Program-made: the position numbers and the translations under genes
Assembly (NCBI RefSeq): GCF_018129025.1
Contig: NZ_JAAEDI010000008.1
Span: 124,001 to 188,000 of the forward strand
Reading direction: 5' to 3'
Length of the DNA stretch: 64,000 nucleotides
Source: Neoroseomonas terrae
GTDB taxonomy: Bacteria > Pseudomonadota > Alphaproteobacteria > Acetobacterales > Acetobacteraceae
In this document: positions 25,030 through 36,746 of the stretch, one piece after another
Layout: the number at the start of each line of letters is the position of its first letter
How positions within the stretch are numbered: the stretch's first letter is position 1
The notes under the pieces: model-generated
What the model saw: only the letters and a program-made list of their open reading frames with translations
The model's database searches: none
Told to the model about the DNA's origin: nothing

Positions 25030-26265
25030 TCAGATGTCGAGCATCAGCCGGCGCGGATCCTCGATGCTCTCCTTCACGCGGACGAGGAAGGAGACGGCTT
25101 CCTTCCCGTCGACGATCCGGTGGTCGTAGGACAGCGCGATGTACATCATCGGGCGGATCTCGACCTTGCCGCCGACGGCCATCGGGCGGTCCTGGATCTT
25201 GTGCATGCCCAGGATGCCGGACTGCGGCGGGTTCAGGATCGGCGTGGACATCAGCGAGCCGTAGATGCCGCCATTGGTGATGGTGAAGGACCCGCCGGCC
25301 AGCTCATCAAGCTTCAGCGCGCCGTCGCGGGCCTTCTTGCCGTAGCCGGCGATGGTCTTCTCGATCTCCGCGAAGGACATCTGGTCCGCATGGCGCACCA
25401 CCGGCACGACCAGGCCTGACGGGCCGCCCACGGCGATGCCCATGTGAACGAAGTTCTTGTAGACGATCTCGTCGCCGGCGATCTCGGCGTTGACCGCCGG
25501 GAACTCCTTCAGCGCGGCGACGCAGGCCTTCACGAAGAAGGACATGAAGCCGAGCTTCACGCCGTGCTTCTTCTCGAACGCGTCCTTGTACTCGGCGCGC
25601 AGCGCCATCGCGGCACCCATGTCCACCTCGTTGAAGGTGGTGAGCATCGCGGCGGTGTTCTGCGCTTCCTTGAGACGCCGGGCGATGGTCGCGCGGAGGC
25701 GCGTCATCTTCACCCGCTCCTCGCCTTCCTCCAGCGCGCGCGGGGCGGCCTTCGGCGCGGCGGCGGCAGGCGCCGCGGCGGGGCGCGCCAGGTAGTCGAG
25801 CACGTCGCCCTTGGTGATCCGGCCATCCTTGCCGGTGCCCGCGCCGATGCCGGCGGCGGTCGCGCCGGTCTCGGCCATCATCTTCGCGGCGGCGGGGAAG
25901 GGGGCCTCGGCCGGGGTGCCGGGCACCGCGACGGGGCCGGAGACCGGGCGCGGCGTCTCGACCTTCGGCGCGGCGGGGGTCGAGGAGGCAGGCTGCGGGG
26001 CATTGGCGGGCTTCGCGGCCGCCGCGGCGCCGCCGGCGGCGATGGAGCCGAGCACGGCGCCCGGCTCGACCTCGGCACCCTCATCGGCGGCGATCGCTTC
26101 CAGCACGCCGGCCGACGGCGCGTTGACCTCGACCGTGACCTTGTCCGTCTCGAGTTCCACCAGCGGCTCATCGGCGGCCACCGCCTCGCCGGCCTTCTTC
26201 AGCCAGCGGGCGACGGTCGCGGTGGAAACGCTCTCGCCGAGGGTGGGAACAAGGATATCGGTCAT
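25030..26265 (-). CDS. sucB: Dihydrolipoamide succinyltransferase, E2 of 2-oxoglutarate dehydrogenase
   Basis: 411 residues, normal length. An N-terminal lipoyl domain carries the modified lysine in [11 protein letters not shown], followed by an Ala/Pro-rich hinge, a peripheral subunit-binding domain ([12 protein letters not shown]) and the C-terminal catalytic domain with the HxxxDG active site ([11 protein letters not shown]). It transfers the succinyl group to CoA in the TCA cycle and forms the core of the complex. It is the last gene of the minus-strand cluster mdh, sucC, sucD, sucA, sucB; no lipoamide dehydrogenase gene follows, so E3 must be encoded elsewhere. Confidence 0.97.
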   Translation of the reverse strand: MTDILVPTLGESVSTATVARWLKKAGEAVAADEPLVELETDKVTVEVNAPSAGVLEAIAADEGAEVEPGAVLGSIAAGGAAAAAKPANAPQPASSTPAAPKVETPRPVSGPVAVPGTPAEAPFPAAAKMMAETGATAAGIGAGTGKDGRITKGDVLDYLARPAAAPAAAAPKAAPRALEEGEERVKMTRLRATIARRLKEAQNTAAMLTTFNEVDMGAAMALRAEYKDAFEKKHGVKLGFMSFFVKACVAALKEFPAVNAEIAGDEIVYKNFVHMGIAVGGPSGLVVPVVRHADQMSFAEIEKTIAGYGKKARDGALKLDELAGGSFTITNGGIYGSLMSTPILNPPQSGILGMHKIQDRPMAVGGKVEIRPMMYIALSYDHRIVDGKEAVSFLVRVKESIEDPRRLMLDI

Positions 26266-26296
26266 GGCTTCGGTCCGTTCTTCTGCCCGTGCGCCG

Positions 26297-29170
26297 TCAC
26301 AGCCCGAGGGCCGCGCGCACCAGGGCTTCCTGTTGCTGCTGATGGATGCGGGCGAGGCCCGTGGCCGGGCTCGCGGCTTCGTCGCGGCCGACATAGACCG
26401 GTCGCTTCGCCTTGATGCCGAGGCCCGCCAGCACCTTCTCGATGCGCCGGTCCATGAAGGTCCAGGCACCGTTGTTCTCGTGTTCCTCCTGGCACCACAC
26501 CACCTCCGCGTTCTTGTAGGGCGCGAGGGCCTTGGCGAGATGCGTGGCGGGGAAGGGATGCATCTGCTCGACGCGAACCAGGGCGACGTCGGTGATGCCT
26601 TCCTCGCGGCGCTTCTGCAGCAGGTCGTAGTAGACCTTGCCGCTGCAGAGGACGACGCGCGTCACCTTCTCCTCCGGCGCGATCGCATCGATCTCCGGAA
26701 TGACATAGTGGAAGGAGCTGCCCGGCCCGAAATCGGCCAGCGAGCTGACTGCCATCTTGTGGCGCAGCAGCGACTTCGGGGACATGACGACCAGCGGCTT
26801 GCGGTAGTTCGCCTTGAGCTGGCGGCGCAGCGCGTGGAAGTAGTTCGCCGGCGTCGTGAAGTTGCACACCCGCATGTTCCGCTCGGCGCAGAGCTGGAGG
26901 TAGCGTTCGAGGCGGGCGGAGGAATGCTCCGGCCCCTGGCCCTCCATGCCGTGCGGCAGCAGCATCACCAGGCCCGACATGCGCAGCCACTTCGTTTCCG
27001 CGCTGGCGAGGAACTGGTCGATGATGACCTGGGCGCCGTTCGCGAAGTCGCCGAACTGGCCTTCCCACAGCACCAGGGTGTGCGGGTCGGCCAGCGAGTA
27101 GCCGTAGTCGAAGCCGAGCACGCCGAATTCCGACAGCAGCGAGTTGAACGCGTCGAAACGCGGCTGGCCCTCGCGGATGTTGTTGAGCGGTACGTATTCG
27201 GCCTGCGTCGCCTGGTCGATCAGGTAGGCGTGGCGGTGGGAGAAGGTGCCGCGCTGCACATCCTCGCCCGACAGGCGCACGCGATGGCCGTCCAGCAGCA
27301 GCGTGCCGAAGGCGAGCGCCTCGCCGGTCGCCCAGTCGATGCCCTCGCCGGTCTCGATCGCCTGCTTCTTGGCCTCGAGCTGACGGGTGATCTTTGGGTT
27401 GATGGTGAAGTCCGCCGGCGCGCGGCAAAGCGCGCCGCCGACCTCGCGCAGCGTGTCGAGCGAGACGGCCGTGTCGTGGAGCTGTTCCACGTCCTGGCCC
27501 GCGGTCGCGTTCTTCAGGCCGGTCCAGTGGCCTTCCAGCCAGTCAGCCTTGTTGGGCCGGAACGACTGCGCTGCCTGGAAGGCGTCCTCCAGCGTGCTGT
27601 TGAAGCCGTCCAGCACCGCCTTCGCTTCCTCGGCGGAGATGCTGCCTTCCTTCGCCAACCGCTCGGCATAGAGCGTGCGCGTGGTCCGCATCTCCTTGAT
27701 GCGGTTGTACATGATCGGCTGCGTGAACGCCGGTTCGTCGCCTTCGTTGTGGCCATGGCGGCGGTAGCAGACGATGTCCAGCACGACATCGGCGCCGAAC
27801 TGCAGGCGGAACTCGGTGATCAGCCGCGCGCAGAACACCACGGCCTCGGGGTCGTCGCCATTCACGTGCAGGATCGGCGCCTGCACCGACTTCGCGATAT
27901 CCGTGCAATACAGGCCGGAATAGGCGTGCACCGGCACCGTGGTGAAGCCGATCTGGTTGTTGGTCACGATATGGATCGTGCCGCCGGTGCGGTAGCCGAT
28001 GAGCTGGCTCATCGCCAGCGTCTCATACACCACGCCCTGGCCGGCGAAGGCGGCGTCGCCGTGCAGCAGGATACCCATGACCGAATGCCGGCCCTTGGTG
28101 TCGCCAGCCATGTCCTGACGCGCACGCACCTTGCCGACCACCACGGGGTCCACGCATTCCAGGTGGGACGGGTTCGGCTGCAGCGAGAGATGGACCTTGC
28201 GCCCCTCGATCTCGATGTCGGTCGAGGTGCCGAGGTGGTACTTCACGTCGCCCGAGCCTTGCACGTCGTCAGGGTTGGCGCCGACGCCCTTGAACTCGGA
28301 GAAGACCTGCACGAAGGGCTTCTTCACGACGTTGACCAGCACGTTAAGGCGGCCGCGATGGGCCATGCCGATCGCGATCTCGTTCACGCCGCCCTTGGCA
28401 CCGGCGCGGATCACTTCCTCGATCGCCGGAATGGTGGACTCGCCACCTTCGAGACCGAAGCGCTTGGTGCCGACATATTTGCGGGCGCAGAAGGCCTCGA
28501 AGCCCTCGGCCTCGGTCAGGTCCTGCAGGATCTGCTTCTTGGCGGCCGTGTCGAAGGTGGCGGACCAGGGCGCGCCCTCGATGCGGCGCTGGATCCAGGA
28601 CTTCTGGTCCGGATCCTGGATGTGCATGAACTCGACGCCGATCGGGCCGCAATAGGAGGCCCGGCAGATCGCGATGATCTCGCGCAGCGTCGCCGTCTCC
28701 TTGCCCAGCACCATGTCCAGGAAGATCGGCCGGTCCAGATCGGCGTCCGTGAAGCCGTAGGTCTTGGGGTCGAGCTCCGGATGCGGCTTCGGCTTGGTCA
28801 GCCCCAGCGGATCGAGCTGGGCCTCCAGATGGCCGCGCACGCGGTAGGATCGGATGAGCATCAGCGCGCGCAGGCTGTCGAGCACGGCGCGGCGGGTGGC
28901 CTCGGGGTCGGCCGCGGCACCGGGCTTCGCGCCCTTGGCGGGGGCCGGGGCCTCGGGGTCGGGGCCGAAGGCGCCGCGCACGCGCGGGGCCCAGGAGGCA
29001 CCGGTGGCGTCGGTCAGGACCGACCGCGCCTCATCGTTCAGCGCGGCGAAGAGCTCGGCCATGGAGGGGTCGACGCTGTCGGGCTTCTCGGCCCAACGGG
29101 CATATAGGTCCGCGAGGTACGCGGCGTTCGCGCCGGTCATCGCGGTTGCGAGGATGTCCACTCCGGCCAT
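26297..29170 (-). CDS. sucA: 2-oxoglutarate dehydrogenase E1 component
   Basis: 957 residues, typical of the E1o family. Starts [19 protein letters not shown]; the central part has the thiamine diphosphate-binding region ([13 protein letters not shown] through NNQIGFTT), and the transketolase-like C-terminal part contains [20 protein letters not shown]. It decarboxylates 2-oxoglutarate and loads succinyl onto the lipoyl group of SucB. It sits 31 bases upstream of sucB and downstream of sucD in one cluster. Confidence 0.98.
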   Translation of the reverse strand: MAGVDILATAMTGANAAYLADLYARWAEKPDSVDPSMAELFAALNDEARSVLTDATGASWAPRVRGAFGPDPEAPAPAKGAKPGAAADPEATRRAVLDSLRALMLIRSYRVRGHLEAQLDPLGLTKPKPHPELDPKTYGFTDADLDRPIFLDMVLGKETATLREIIAICRASYCGPIGVEFMHIQDPDQKSWIQRRIEGAPWSATFDTAAKKQILQDLTEAEGFEAFCARKYVGTKRFGLEGGESTIPAIEEVIRAGAKGGVNEIAIGMAHRGRLNVLVNVVKKPFVQVFSEFKGVGANPDDVQGSGDVKYHLGTSTDIEIEGRKVHLSLQPNPSHLECVDPVVVGKVRARQDMAGDTKGRHSVMGILLHGDAAFAGQGVVYETLAMSQLIGYRTGGTIHIVTNNQIGFTTVPVHAYSGLYCTDIAKSVQAPILHVNGDDPEAVVFCARLITEFRLQFGADVVLDIVCYRRHGHNEGDEPAFTQPIMYNRIKEMRTTRTLYAERLAKEGSISAEEAKAVLDGFNSTLEDAFQAAQSFRPNKADWLEGHWTGLKNATAGQDVEQLHDTAVSLDTLREVGGALCRAPADFTINPKITRQLEAKKQAIETGEGIDWATGEALAFGTLLLDGHRVRLSGEDVQRGTFSHRHAYLIDQATQAEYVPLNNIREGQPRFDAFNSLLSEFGVLGFDYGYSLADPHTLVLWEGQFGDFANGAQVIIDQFLASAETKWLRMSGLVMLLPHGMEGQGPEHSSARLERYLQLCAERNMRVCNFTTPANYFHALRRQLKANYRKPLVVMSPKSLLRHKMAVSSLADFGPGSSFHYVIPEIDAIAPEEKVTRVVLCSGKVYYDLLQKRREEGITDVALVRVEQMHPFPATHLAKALAPYKNAEVVWCQEEHENNGAWTFMDRRIEKVLAGLGIKAKRPVYVGRDEAASPATGLARIHQQQQEALVRAALGL

Positions 29171-29300
29171 CGTTTCTCTCCGTGCCGGCGGGCGGCGCCG
29201 CCGGGGGTCGCATTCAGGGTTCTTGTTGCAGGTCCGCCGCCGAGCCTGACCCTCAGGCTGCGGCGGCGGTGCTTAACATAGGGCGGATGGCCCGATTGTG

Positions 29301-29334
29301 GCAGGGCCCCGGCCCTGCAGGGCTGATCAGCCCT
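29301..29334 (-). promoter_or_regulatory. Intercistronic inverted repeats between sucD and sucA
   Basis: AGGGCTGATCAGCCCT (29319-29334), a 16-base palindrome that includes the sucD stop codon, is followed on the minus strand by GCAGGGC/GCCCTGC (29301-29318). There is no T tract. It may protect the upstream message or cause partial termination in the 156-base gap before sucA. Confidence 0.35.
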
Positions 29335-30223
29335 TCAGCGCCTTGACCATGGTCGAACCGAGCGCGGCGGGGCTGTCTGCAACATGGATGCCAGCGGCGG
29401 CCATGGCTTCCATCTTCGCTTCCGCGGTGTCCTTGCCGCCCGAGATCACGGCGCCGGCATGGCCCATGCGGCGGCCGGGAGGGGCCGTGGCGCCGGCGAT
29501 AAAGCCGACCACGGGCTTGTTCGGCTTGCCGGGGGCGAAGTTTTCCTTCTTCAGGAACTCCGCCGCGTTGATCTCGGACTGGCCGCCGATCTCGCCGATC
29601 ATGACGATCGACTTCGTCTCGTCGTCCTTGAGGAAAAGCTCGAGCACGTCGATGAAGTCCATACCCTTCACCGGGTCGCCGCCGATGCCGACGCAGGTGG
29701 ACTGGCCGAGGCCAGCGGCCGTGGTCTGGGCCACCGCCTCATAGGTCAGGGTGCCGGAGCGGGAGACGACGCCGACCGAGCCGCGCTTGTGGATGTGGCC
29801 CGGCATGATGCCGATCTTGCAGGCATCCGGGGTGATCACGCCCGGGCAGTTCGGCCCGACGAGGATCGACTTCGACCCGCCGAGGGCGCGCTTCACCTTC
29901 ACCATGTCGAGCACCGGAATGCCCTCGGTGATGCAGATGATGAGCGGAAGCTCGGCATCGATGGCTTCGAGGATCGCATCCGCCGCGAAGGGGGCGGGGA
30001 CGTAGATCACGGAAGCGTTGGCCTGCGTCTTCGCGACGCATTCCGCCACTGTGTCGAACACCGGCAGGTTCAGCTCGGGGTGCATCGTGCCGCCCTTGCC
30101 GGGCGTCGTGCCGCCGACATAGGTCGAGCCGTAGGCGATGCCCTGACTGGCGTGGAAGGTGCCCTGGGCGCCGGTGAAGCCCTGGGTCATGACGCGGGTG
30201 TTCTGGTCGACGAGGACGGCCAT
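29327..30223 (-). CDS. sucD: Succinyl-CoA synthetase alpha subunit
   Basis: 298 residues, family length. N-terminal CoA-binding Rossmann domain ([27 protein letters not shown]) and the catalytic phosphohistidine region [17 protein letters not shown] near the C-terminus. With SucC it converts succinyl-CoA to succinate with formation of ATP or GTP. Starts 3 bases after the sucC stop. Confidence 0.98.
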   Translation of the reverse strand: MAVLVDQNTRVMTQGFTGAQGTFHASQGIAYGSTYVGGTTPGKGGTMHPELNLPVFDTVAECVAKTQANASVIYVPAPFAADAILEAIDAELPLIICITEGIPVLDMVKVKRALGGSKSILVGPNCPGVITPDACKIGIMPGHIHKRGSVGVVSRSGTLTYEAVAQTTAAGLGQSTCVGIGGDPVKGMDFIDVLELFLKDDETKSIVMIGEIGGQSEINAAEFLKKENFAPGKPNKPVVGFIAGATAPPGRRMGHAGAVISGGKDTAEAKMEAMAAAGIHVADSPAALGSTMVKALKG

Positions 30224-30226
30224 GGC

Positions 30227-31423
30227 TCAGGCAGCCTTCTTCACGGCGGCGACGACCTTCTGGGCGGCGTCGGCCAGGTTGTCGGCGGGGATGATGGCGA
30301 GGCCCGATTCAGCAAGGATCTTCTTGCCGAGTTCGACATTCGTGCCTTCGAGCCGGACGACCAGCGGCACCTTCAGCGAGAGGTTCTTGCTGGCGACCAC
30401 GATGCCCTCGGCGATCATGTCGCACTTCGCGATGCCGCCGAAGATGTTCACCAGGATCGCCTTCACATTGGCGTCCGAGGTGATGATGCGGAAGGCTTCC
30501 GTGACGCGCGCGGCGTTCGCCGTGCCGCCGACATCGAGGAAGTTCGCCGGCGAGGAGCCGTACAGCTTGATGATGTCCATCGTCGCCATGGCGAGGCCGG
30601 CGCCGTTGACCATGCAGCCGATCTCGCCGTCGAGCGCGACGTAGTTCAGGTCGTGCTTGACCGCGTCCAGCTCCTTCGGGTCCATCTCGCTGTCGTCGCG
30701 CAGTTCCTCCAGGTCCTTGTGGCGGAACAGGGCGCTGTCGTCGAAGGACACCTTGGCGTCGAGCGCGACGATGTCACCCGCGCCGGTAACGACCAGCGGG
30801 TTGATCTCGACGATCATGCAGTCGAGCTCGATGAAGGCGCCGTAGAGCGCGGTCACGAACTTGGTGAAGGAGGCGACCTGCTTGCCCTCGAGGCCGAGGC
30901 CGAAGGCGAGCTTGCGGCAGTGGTAGCCGGAGATGCCCGAGGCGGGGTCGACCGCGACCTTCAGGATCTTCTCGGGGTGGTTCTCGGCGACCTCCTCGAT
31001 CTCCATCCCGCCTTCGGTCGAGGCCATGATGGTGAGGCGCGAGGTGTCACGATCGACCAGCAGGCCGAGATAGAGCTCACGCTTGATGTCGCAGCCATCT
31101 TCCACATAGACGCGGGAGACGAGCTTGCCGGCCTCGCCGGTCTGCTTCGTGACCAGCGTCTTGCCGAGCATCGCATCGGCGGCGGCCTGCACATCCGCGA
31201 TCGACTTGACGACGCGCACGCCACCCTTGCCGTTCGGGTCTTCCTTGAAGCGGCCGGCGCCGCGGCCGCCCGCATGGATCTGCGATTTCACGACATAGAC
31301 GGGACCCGGCAGGGCCTCGGCAGCCTTCACGGCTTCCTCGGGCGTCCAGGCGACATGGCCGTCCAGCACGGCGACGCCGTAGCGGCGGAGCAGTTCCTTG
31401 CCCTGGTATTCGTGGATGTTCAT
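30227..31423 (-). CDS. sucC: Succinyl-CoA synthetase beta subunit
   Basis: 398 residues, standard length. [19 protein letters not shown] is the usual opening of the ATP-grasp domain; [15 protein letters not shown] binds nucleotide, and the C-terminal CoA-ligase part contains [17 protein letters not shown]. Partner of SucD in the TCA cycle. It follows mdh with a terminator-like hairpin in the 66-base gap, so it may have its own promoter. Confidence 0.98.
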   Translation of the reverse strand: MNIHEYQGKELLRRYGVAVLDGHVAWTPEEAVKAAEALPGPVYVVKSQIHAGGRGAGRFKEDPNGKGGVRVVKSIADVQAAADAMLGKTLVTKQTGEAGKLVSRVYVEDGCDIKRELYLGLLVDRDTSRLTIMASTEGGMEIEEVAENHPEKILKVAVDPASGISGYHCRKLAFGLGLEGKQVASFTKFVTALYGAFIELDCMIVEINPLVVTGAGDIVALDAKVSFDDSALFRHKDLEELRDDSEMDPKELDAVKHDLNYVALDGEIGCMVNGAGLAMATMDIIKLYGSSPANFLDVGGTANAARVTEAFRIITSDANVKAILVNIFGGIAKCDMIAEGIVVASKNLSLKVPLVVRLEGTNVELGKKILAESGLAIIPADNLADAAQKVVAAVKKAA

Positions 31424-31446
31424 GCCGGATTCCCTTTAGGGGGGCT

Positions 31447-31480
31447 TAAAGGAAAAGGGCCCGGCGTCGCCGCCGGGCCC
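31447..31480 (-). terminator. Intrinsic terminator after mdh
   Basis: On the minus strand after the mdh stop: GGGCCCGGC / GCCGGGCCC stem (31457-31480) followed at once by TTTTCCTTT. A strong stem plus T-rich tail is the classic rho-independent form. Confidence 0.75.
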
Positions 31481-31489
31481 CGGGGTGGG

Positions 31490-32485
<996 letters not shown>

Positions 32486-32556
32486 CTACCTACTCCGTGG
32501 CCCGCGGCGCGACAAGGCTTGGAGGGCGGACCCGGCCATGCAGGCCGGATTGCCGG

Positions 32557-33027
32557 TCAGAGCGGCATGCAGCGCACGATGTCGTTATGCCCGCGGGCGA
32601 GGGTCGCCATCGTGCCGACCGGGCAGGACGCCGCCTGCGCGTTGGTGGCCGGCGCCAGACCCGACTGCCAGGACACGGCGCGGCGCGCCGGGGCGCAGTT
32701 GCGCCCACGGCAGGTGGCCGCTGCCTGCTGGCGGCCGGCAGTGCGGGTCGTGGTCCGCGCCGCGGTCTGGCGGCTGCGCGTCGTCGTCCGCGCCGTCGCC
32801 TGGCGGTTGGTGGTGCGTGCGGCCGTCTGTGAGCGAGGCTGCGGCGTGGCGCGGGTCAGACGCTGCGGCGCGGTCGCCCGGCGCGTGGCTGACGCACGGG
32901 CCGTCTGCGGCGCCGCTGCGCTGCGCGACTGCGCCTGGGTCTGCTGCGACCGGCTGCGGGCCTCGGAAGGCACAGAGGTCCACGCCAGGGTGGCTAGGGC
33001 GACCAGAGCCATGGCCAGCATCCGCAT
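32557..33027 (-). CDS. Basic, repeat-rich secreted protein of unknown function
   Basis: 156 residues from the ATG at 33027 (AGAGG seven bases upstream; another ATG at 33042 has no such site). A signal peptide (MRMLAMALVALATLAW) is followed by about 85 residues of Arg, Thr, Ala and Gln in loose repeats of a TAARTTxR unit with almost no acidic residues, then a short tail with four cysteines (CRGRNC and two near the end, in SCPVG and VRCMPL). The conserved-looking tail and low-complexity middle suggest a periplasmic or envelope protein binding a polyanion, but no family was recognised. Transcribed alone between zapE and mdh; an inverted repeat at 32532-32548 lies just past its stop. Confidence 0.65.
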   Translation of the reverse strand: MRMLAMALVALATLAWTSVPSEARSRSQQTQAQSRSAAAPQTARASATRRATAPQRLTRATPQPRSQTAARTTNRQATARTTTRSRQTAARTTTRTAGRQQAAATCRGRNCAPARRAVSWQSGLAPATNAQAASCPVGTMATLARGHNDIVRCMPL

Positions 33028-33175
33028 GAACCTACCTCTCATCAAAGGTGTGCAATGATTCTTTGACACTTCTAGCGGCGAGGGTGAGCGACGGGAAGAG
33101 GCGGGTTTGCTGCGATGCGGAACGAACCGGCGCGCCGGACGGCCGAAAGGAGCCTGGCCCCTCTCCATGATCACC

Positions 33176-34369
33176 TCATGTCAGATGCGGCAGGGCCAGG
33201 TAATCCTGCGACTGCATCTCGACCAGCCGCGACGCCGTCCGCTCGAACATGGCCGCGTTCTCGCCGCGTTCATACAGCCGGTCCGGGTAGTCCTCGGCGC
33301 TCGCCACCAGCTTCACGCGGTGCTCGTACAGCGCGTCGATCAGCGTGATGAAGCGCCGGGCCTTGTCGAAATTGTCCGGGCCCAGGCGCGGGATGCCGTC
33401 CAGCACGACAGTGTGGAAATGCGTCGCGACCGCCAGGTAGTCCGCCGGGCCGAGCGGCTTGCCGCAGATGTCGTTGAAGTCGAAGCGGGCGACGCCGCGC
33501 GCCGCCTGCGGCACCTCCACCGCGCGGCCGAGCAGTGTCAGCTTGCAGGGTTCCGCCGGCACGTCGCCGGTCATCTCGGCGAAGGCGGCATCGAGCGCGC
33601 GTTCGGCGCGGCCGTCGGGCGGGACGTGCCAGGTCGGCAGGCCGCGGATGCGGTCGCGGCGGTAGTCGCGCGCCGAATCGAGCACCAGCACCTCGATCCG
33701 CTTCTTGATGAGCTGGATGAAGGGCAGGAACGCGTCCCGCCCCGGCTTTCCCTTGAACAGGTTGTCCGGCTCGGTGTTCGACGTGGCGACGATGACGGCG
33801 CCCCGGGCGAACAGCGCCTCGAACAGCCGGCCGAGGATCATCGCATCGGCGATGTCGTGCACCTGGAACTCGTCGAAGCAGAGCAGCGCCGCCTCGGCGA
33901 CGATGGAATCGGCCAGCGGCGGGATGGGGTCGGCGGTATCCCCATGCTGCTTCTTCCAGGCGTGGATGCGCTGGTGCGCCTGCTGCATGAACTGGTGGAA
34001 GTGGATGCGCTGCTTCCGCGCGACATCGGCCGAGGCGAAGAACAGGTCCATCAGCATGGACTTCCCCCGCCCGACCTCGCCGACGAGGTAGAGACCGAGC
34101 GGCGCGTCGACCGGCGCCTCATCCACCGGCTTGCGGCGGAAGAAGCGGCCGAGGAAGCCGCCCGTCTCGGGCGGCTCGACCTTCGGGTCGTAGCCGCGGG
34201 TGCGGCGCCAGAGGTCCTGCAGCATCTCGGCGGCGTGGATCTGGGCGGGGTCGGCGATGATATCGCCCGCGGCGATGCGCGCGCGCAGCGCCGGCAGCGG
34301 CCCTTGGGCAAGCGTGCGGGCTTCCGGGCCCGCGGCAGTGGCGGGCTGGGCGTCCGGGGGAGGGGTCAT
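33176..34369 (-). CDS. zapE: Cell division protein ZapE / AFG1-like ATPase
   Basis: 397 residues from the ATG at 34369; a start at 34423 would add 18 residues without a better ribosome site. P-loop GEVGRGKS at 97-104, Walker B LLCFDEFQVHDIADAM and the sensor region VATSNTEPDNLF, all typical of AFG1/ZapE. In E. coli ZapE acts at the Z-ring under low oxygen or stress; mitochondrial AFG1 homologues deal with respiratory-complex quality. Divergently transcribed from the TauE/SafE gene. Confidence 0.93.
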   Translation of the reverse strand: MTPPPDAQPATAAGPEARTLAQGPLPALRARIAAGDIIADPAQIHAAEMLQDLWRRTRGYDPKVEPPETGGFLGRFFRRKPVDEAPVDAPLGLYLVGEVGRGKSMLMDLFFASADVARKQRIHFHQFMQQAHQRIHAWKKQHGDTADPIPPLADSIVAEAALLCFDEFQVHDIADAMILGRLFEALFARGAVIVATSNTEPDNLFKGKPGRDAFLPFIQLIKKRIEVLVLDSARDYRRDRIRGLPTWHVPPDGRAERALDAAFAEMTGDVPAEPCKLTLLGRAVEVPQAARGVARFDFNDICGKPLGPADYLAVATHFHTVVLDGIPRLGPDNFDKARRFITLIDALYEHRVKLVASAEDYPDRLYERGENAAMFERTASRLVEMQSQDYLALPHLT

Positions 34370-34473
34370 GATGCGTCCCGCTGTAGCCCGGGGCCCGGCA
34401 AGCGACAACCGCAGCCCGGCCATGTCCCCGGCGCCCTGGACGCCGGGGCCGCGCGGCCGGAGGCTGCCGGATC

Positions 34474-35241
34474 ATGGAACAGCTCCTGTCCCATCTGCCG
34501 CCCCCGGGGGCCCTTCTCGGCATCGCCTTCGCGGCGCTGGCGGGTGGTTTGTCACGCGGCTTCTCGGGCTTCGGGGCGGCGTTGGTCTTCGTGCCCCTGG
34601 CGTCGGCCGCGGTCGGGCCGCGCGCCGCGATCCCGGTGCTGGCGCTGCTCGAGATCGTGTCCTGCCTGGTGTTCCTGCCCGGCGCCTGGGCCTATGCGGC
34701 GCGGCGTGAGGTGCTGGTGATGGCGGCCGGGGCAATCCTGGCCGTGCCGGTCGGCAGCCTGGTCCTCGCCCATTCCGACCCGGTGGCGCTGCGCTGGGGG
34801 CTGACGGTGCTGGTGCTGGTGGCGGTGGCCGTGCTCGCCTCGGGCTGGCGGTATCGCGGATCGGAATCGGTACCGCTGACGGTTGGCGTGGGCATGGCCG
34901 GCGGGCTGATGAGCGGCGCGGCCATGCTGGGCGGCGTGCCGCCGGCGGTATGGTGGCTCGGGCGGGCCGCCTCCGCGCGCGTGCTGCGCGCCAGCATGAA
35001 TCTCTATTTCGCCATCCTGACCGCCGCGATCGTCGCGGCTTTCGCCCTGCACGGGCTGTTCGGCTGGCCCGCGCTATGGCTGGCGCTGGCGGCCGGGCCA
35101 GCCTACGGGGTCGGTCTCTGGGCCGGCGCCGCGCTGTTCGGGCTGGCCAGCGAGACGACCTTCCGCCGCACCGCCTACGGCCTGATCCTGGCCGCGGCGG
35201 TGCTCGGAATGCCGTTGTGGGACCCCCTCACGGGCCGATGA
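34474..35241 (+). CDS. TauE/SafE family membrane permease
   Basis: 255 residues with about eight hydrophobic segments. The opening GIAFAALAGGLSRGFSGFGAAL and the internal repeat GVGMAGGLMSGAAMLGGVPPAVWW are the duplicated glycine-rich helices of TauE/SafE (sulfite exporter-like, DUF81) proteins. The family exports sulfite or organosulfonates, but many members have unknown cargo. It ends overlapping the 3' end of the opposite-strand RraA-like gene by 14 bases. Confidence 0.85.
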   Translation: MEQLLSHLPPPGALLGIAFAALAGGLSRGFSGFGAALVFVPLASAAVGPRAAIPVLALLEIVSCLVFLPGAWAYAARREVLVMAAGAILAVPVGSLVLAHSDPVALRWGLTVLVLVAVAVLASGWRYRGSESVPLTVGVGMAGGLMSGAAMLGGVPPAVWWLGRAASARVLRASMNLYFAILTAAIVAAFALHGLFGWPALWLALAAGPAYGVGLWAGAALFGLASETTFRRTAYGLILAAAVLGMPLWDPLTGR

Positions 35242-35914
35242 TCCGGGCGGCGGCCACGATGTCGCGGATGCGGTCGGTGTCGGTCGCGCCGGCTTCGACC
35301 CGAGCGATCGCCTTGACCTCCGCCGCCTGGATCGCGCGCAGGCGCTCGAGGATGGCCGGCGCGCGGTCCAGCGGAATCACGACGACGCCGTCGGCATCGC
35401 CCACGATGATGTCGCCCGGCCGGACATGCTGGCCACCGAGGGTGACGGGCGCACCCACCACCGCGGGGCCGTTCGCCGCCGGGGAGGCCGGAATGATGCC
35501 GGCGGCGAACAGCGGCAGGCCGGTGGCGACGATGCCGGATTTGTCACGGGCCAGCCCGTCGGTGACGAAGGCGGCGATACCCTTGTTCTTCATCATGCCG
35601 GCGACGATGTCGCCGACCACCGCCGTCGCCGTATAGGCATCATTGGCGATGACGACGACGTCACCGGGCTGCGCCTCCGCCAGCGCGCCGTACACCCCGA
35701 CCACGTCGGCGGGGTAGGACAGGGCGGTCATCGCCGGGCCGACGAAGGCCGCGTTGCCGGGGTCCATCGGCTTGATGCGGTGGTCGAGCGCCCCGCGACC
35801 GTCCATGGCGTCGGCGAGGTGCGACGTCTGCGCGCCGCGGAAGGCTTCGACCAGCGTCGGGTCCGGGCGATGATGGCCGCGGTGGATCGTCATCAGCGGC
35901 GGGTTGTCGAGCAT
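35228..35914 (-). CDS. RraA-like aldolase (HMG/CHA aldolase type)
   Basis: 228 residues from the ATG at 35914, preceded by GGGGA; a farther upstream ATG would add unrelated basic residues. RraA-fold motifs are clear: SHLADAMDGRG, a phosphate or carboxylate-binding PGDVVVIAND, GIAAFVTDGLARDK and PGDIIVGDADGVVVIP. Members act as class II 4-hydroxy-4-methyl-2-oxoglutarate or 4-carboxy-4-hydroxy-2-oxoadipate aldolases, or as oxaloacetate decarboxylases; a few are RNase E regulators. The D-G-x-x-R-D metal site fits an enzyme. Confidence 0.85.
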   Translation of the reverse strand: MLDNPPLMTIHRGHHRPDPTLVEAFRGAQTSHLADAMDGRGALDHRIKPMDPGNAAFVGPAMTALSYPADVVGVYGALAEAQPGDVVVIANDAYTATAVVGDIVAGMMKNKGIAAFVTDGLARDKSGIVATGLPLFAAGIIPASPAANGPAVVGAPVTLGGQHVRPGDIIVGDADGVVVIPLDRAPAILERLRAIQAAEVKAIARVEAGATDTDRIRDIVAAARIIGP

Positions 35915-36141
35915 GGCGGTTTCCCCTGCATTTTCCCTGCGGGGAGCCTCGCCTGCGTCAGCCGATGCGTCCAGTCGCCATGGGGCGGGCGGGCGGAATG
36001 GCAACCCGCGGGGGCACGAAAGCGCGGGGCATCGGTTGCGGTGCGGCAATCCCCGTGTTATCCGCCCGCCGCCGCCCGGGGGCTTCCCTGCGCGGCCATG
36101 TCGTATGCCGCAGCCCAGAAGAAACAGGACCGCGATCGCCA

Positions 36142-36744
36142 GTGGCCGCCGCCGAGACCAGCCCGACCGCCTCCCTCGCCGCCGTGAAAACCGGTGGTGC
36201 CCCTGAGCGCTATGCGCTCGCCTTGCTCGGCCTCGCCGACGACAAGCGCCAGACCGATCCGGGCGCGCTGGATCGCATCGCAGCCGATCTCGAAGGACTG
36301 TTCGGCCTTTGGCGCGACGATGCCGCCTTCCGTGAGTTCGTCGCCGATCCGCGCCTCGATGCCGCCAAGCAGCGCGCGGGGGCCTTCGCGATCCTCGACC
36401 GTGCCGGCATCGGCACCGAGGTGAAGAACCTGGTCGGCGTGCTGATCACCAATCGGCGCCTGGCCCAGCTGCCTGCTGTGGCGCAGGCCTTCGGCACGCT
36501 GCTCGCGGAACGCCGCGGCCAGCAGACGGCCGACGTGACCACCGCGCATCCGTTGACGGACACGCAGCGCGCTCAGATCACCGCCCGCCTCACCGAGGCC
36601 GGCTGGTCGAATGTGCGCCTGTCCGAAAGCGTCGACGCTTCCATTCTCGGCGGGCTGATCGTCCGGATCGGTTCCCGCCTTTATGACAACAGCATCAAGT
36701 CCAAGCTGCAGCGCCTGCAGTACGCGATGAAAGGGGCCGCCTGA
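36142..36744 (+). CDS. atpH: ATP synthase F1 delta subunit
   Basis: 200 residues from a GTG at 36142, the start that gives normal family length; an ATG at 35965 would add about 60 residues of poor quality. The body ([53 protein letters not shown]) is typical of AtpH, which joins the F1 head to the peripheral stalk. First gene of the alphaproteobacterial F1 operon; atpA starts 2 bases after its stop. Confidence 0.95.
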   Translation: MAAAETSPTASLAAVKTGGAPERYALALLGLADDKRQTDPGALDRIAADLEGLFGLWRDDAAFREFVADPRLDAAKQRAGAFAILDRAGIGTEVKNLVGVLITNRRLAQLPAVAQAFGTLLAERRGQQTADVTTAHPLTDTQRAQITARLTEAGWSNVRLSESVDASILGGLIVRIGSRLYDNSIKSKLQRLQYAMKGAA

Positions 36745-36746
36745 CC

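Noticed and set aside
25811..29107. Plus-strand open frame of about 1100 codons
   Set aside because: Antisense to sucB and sucA, with His/Arg/Val-rich filler.
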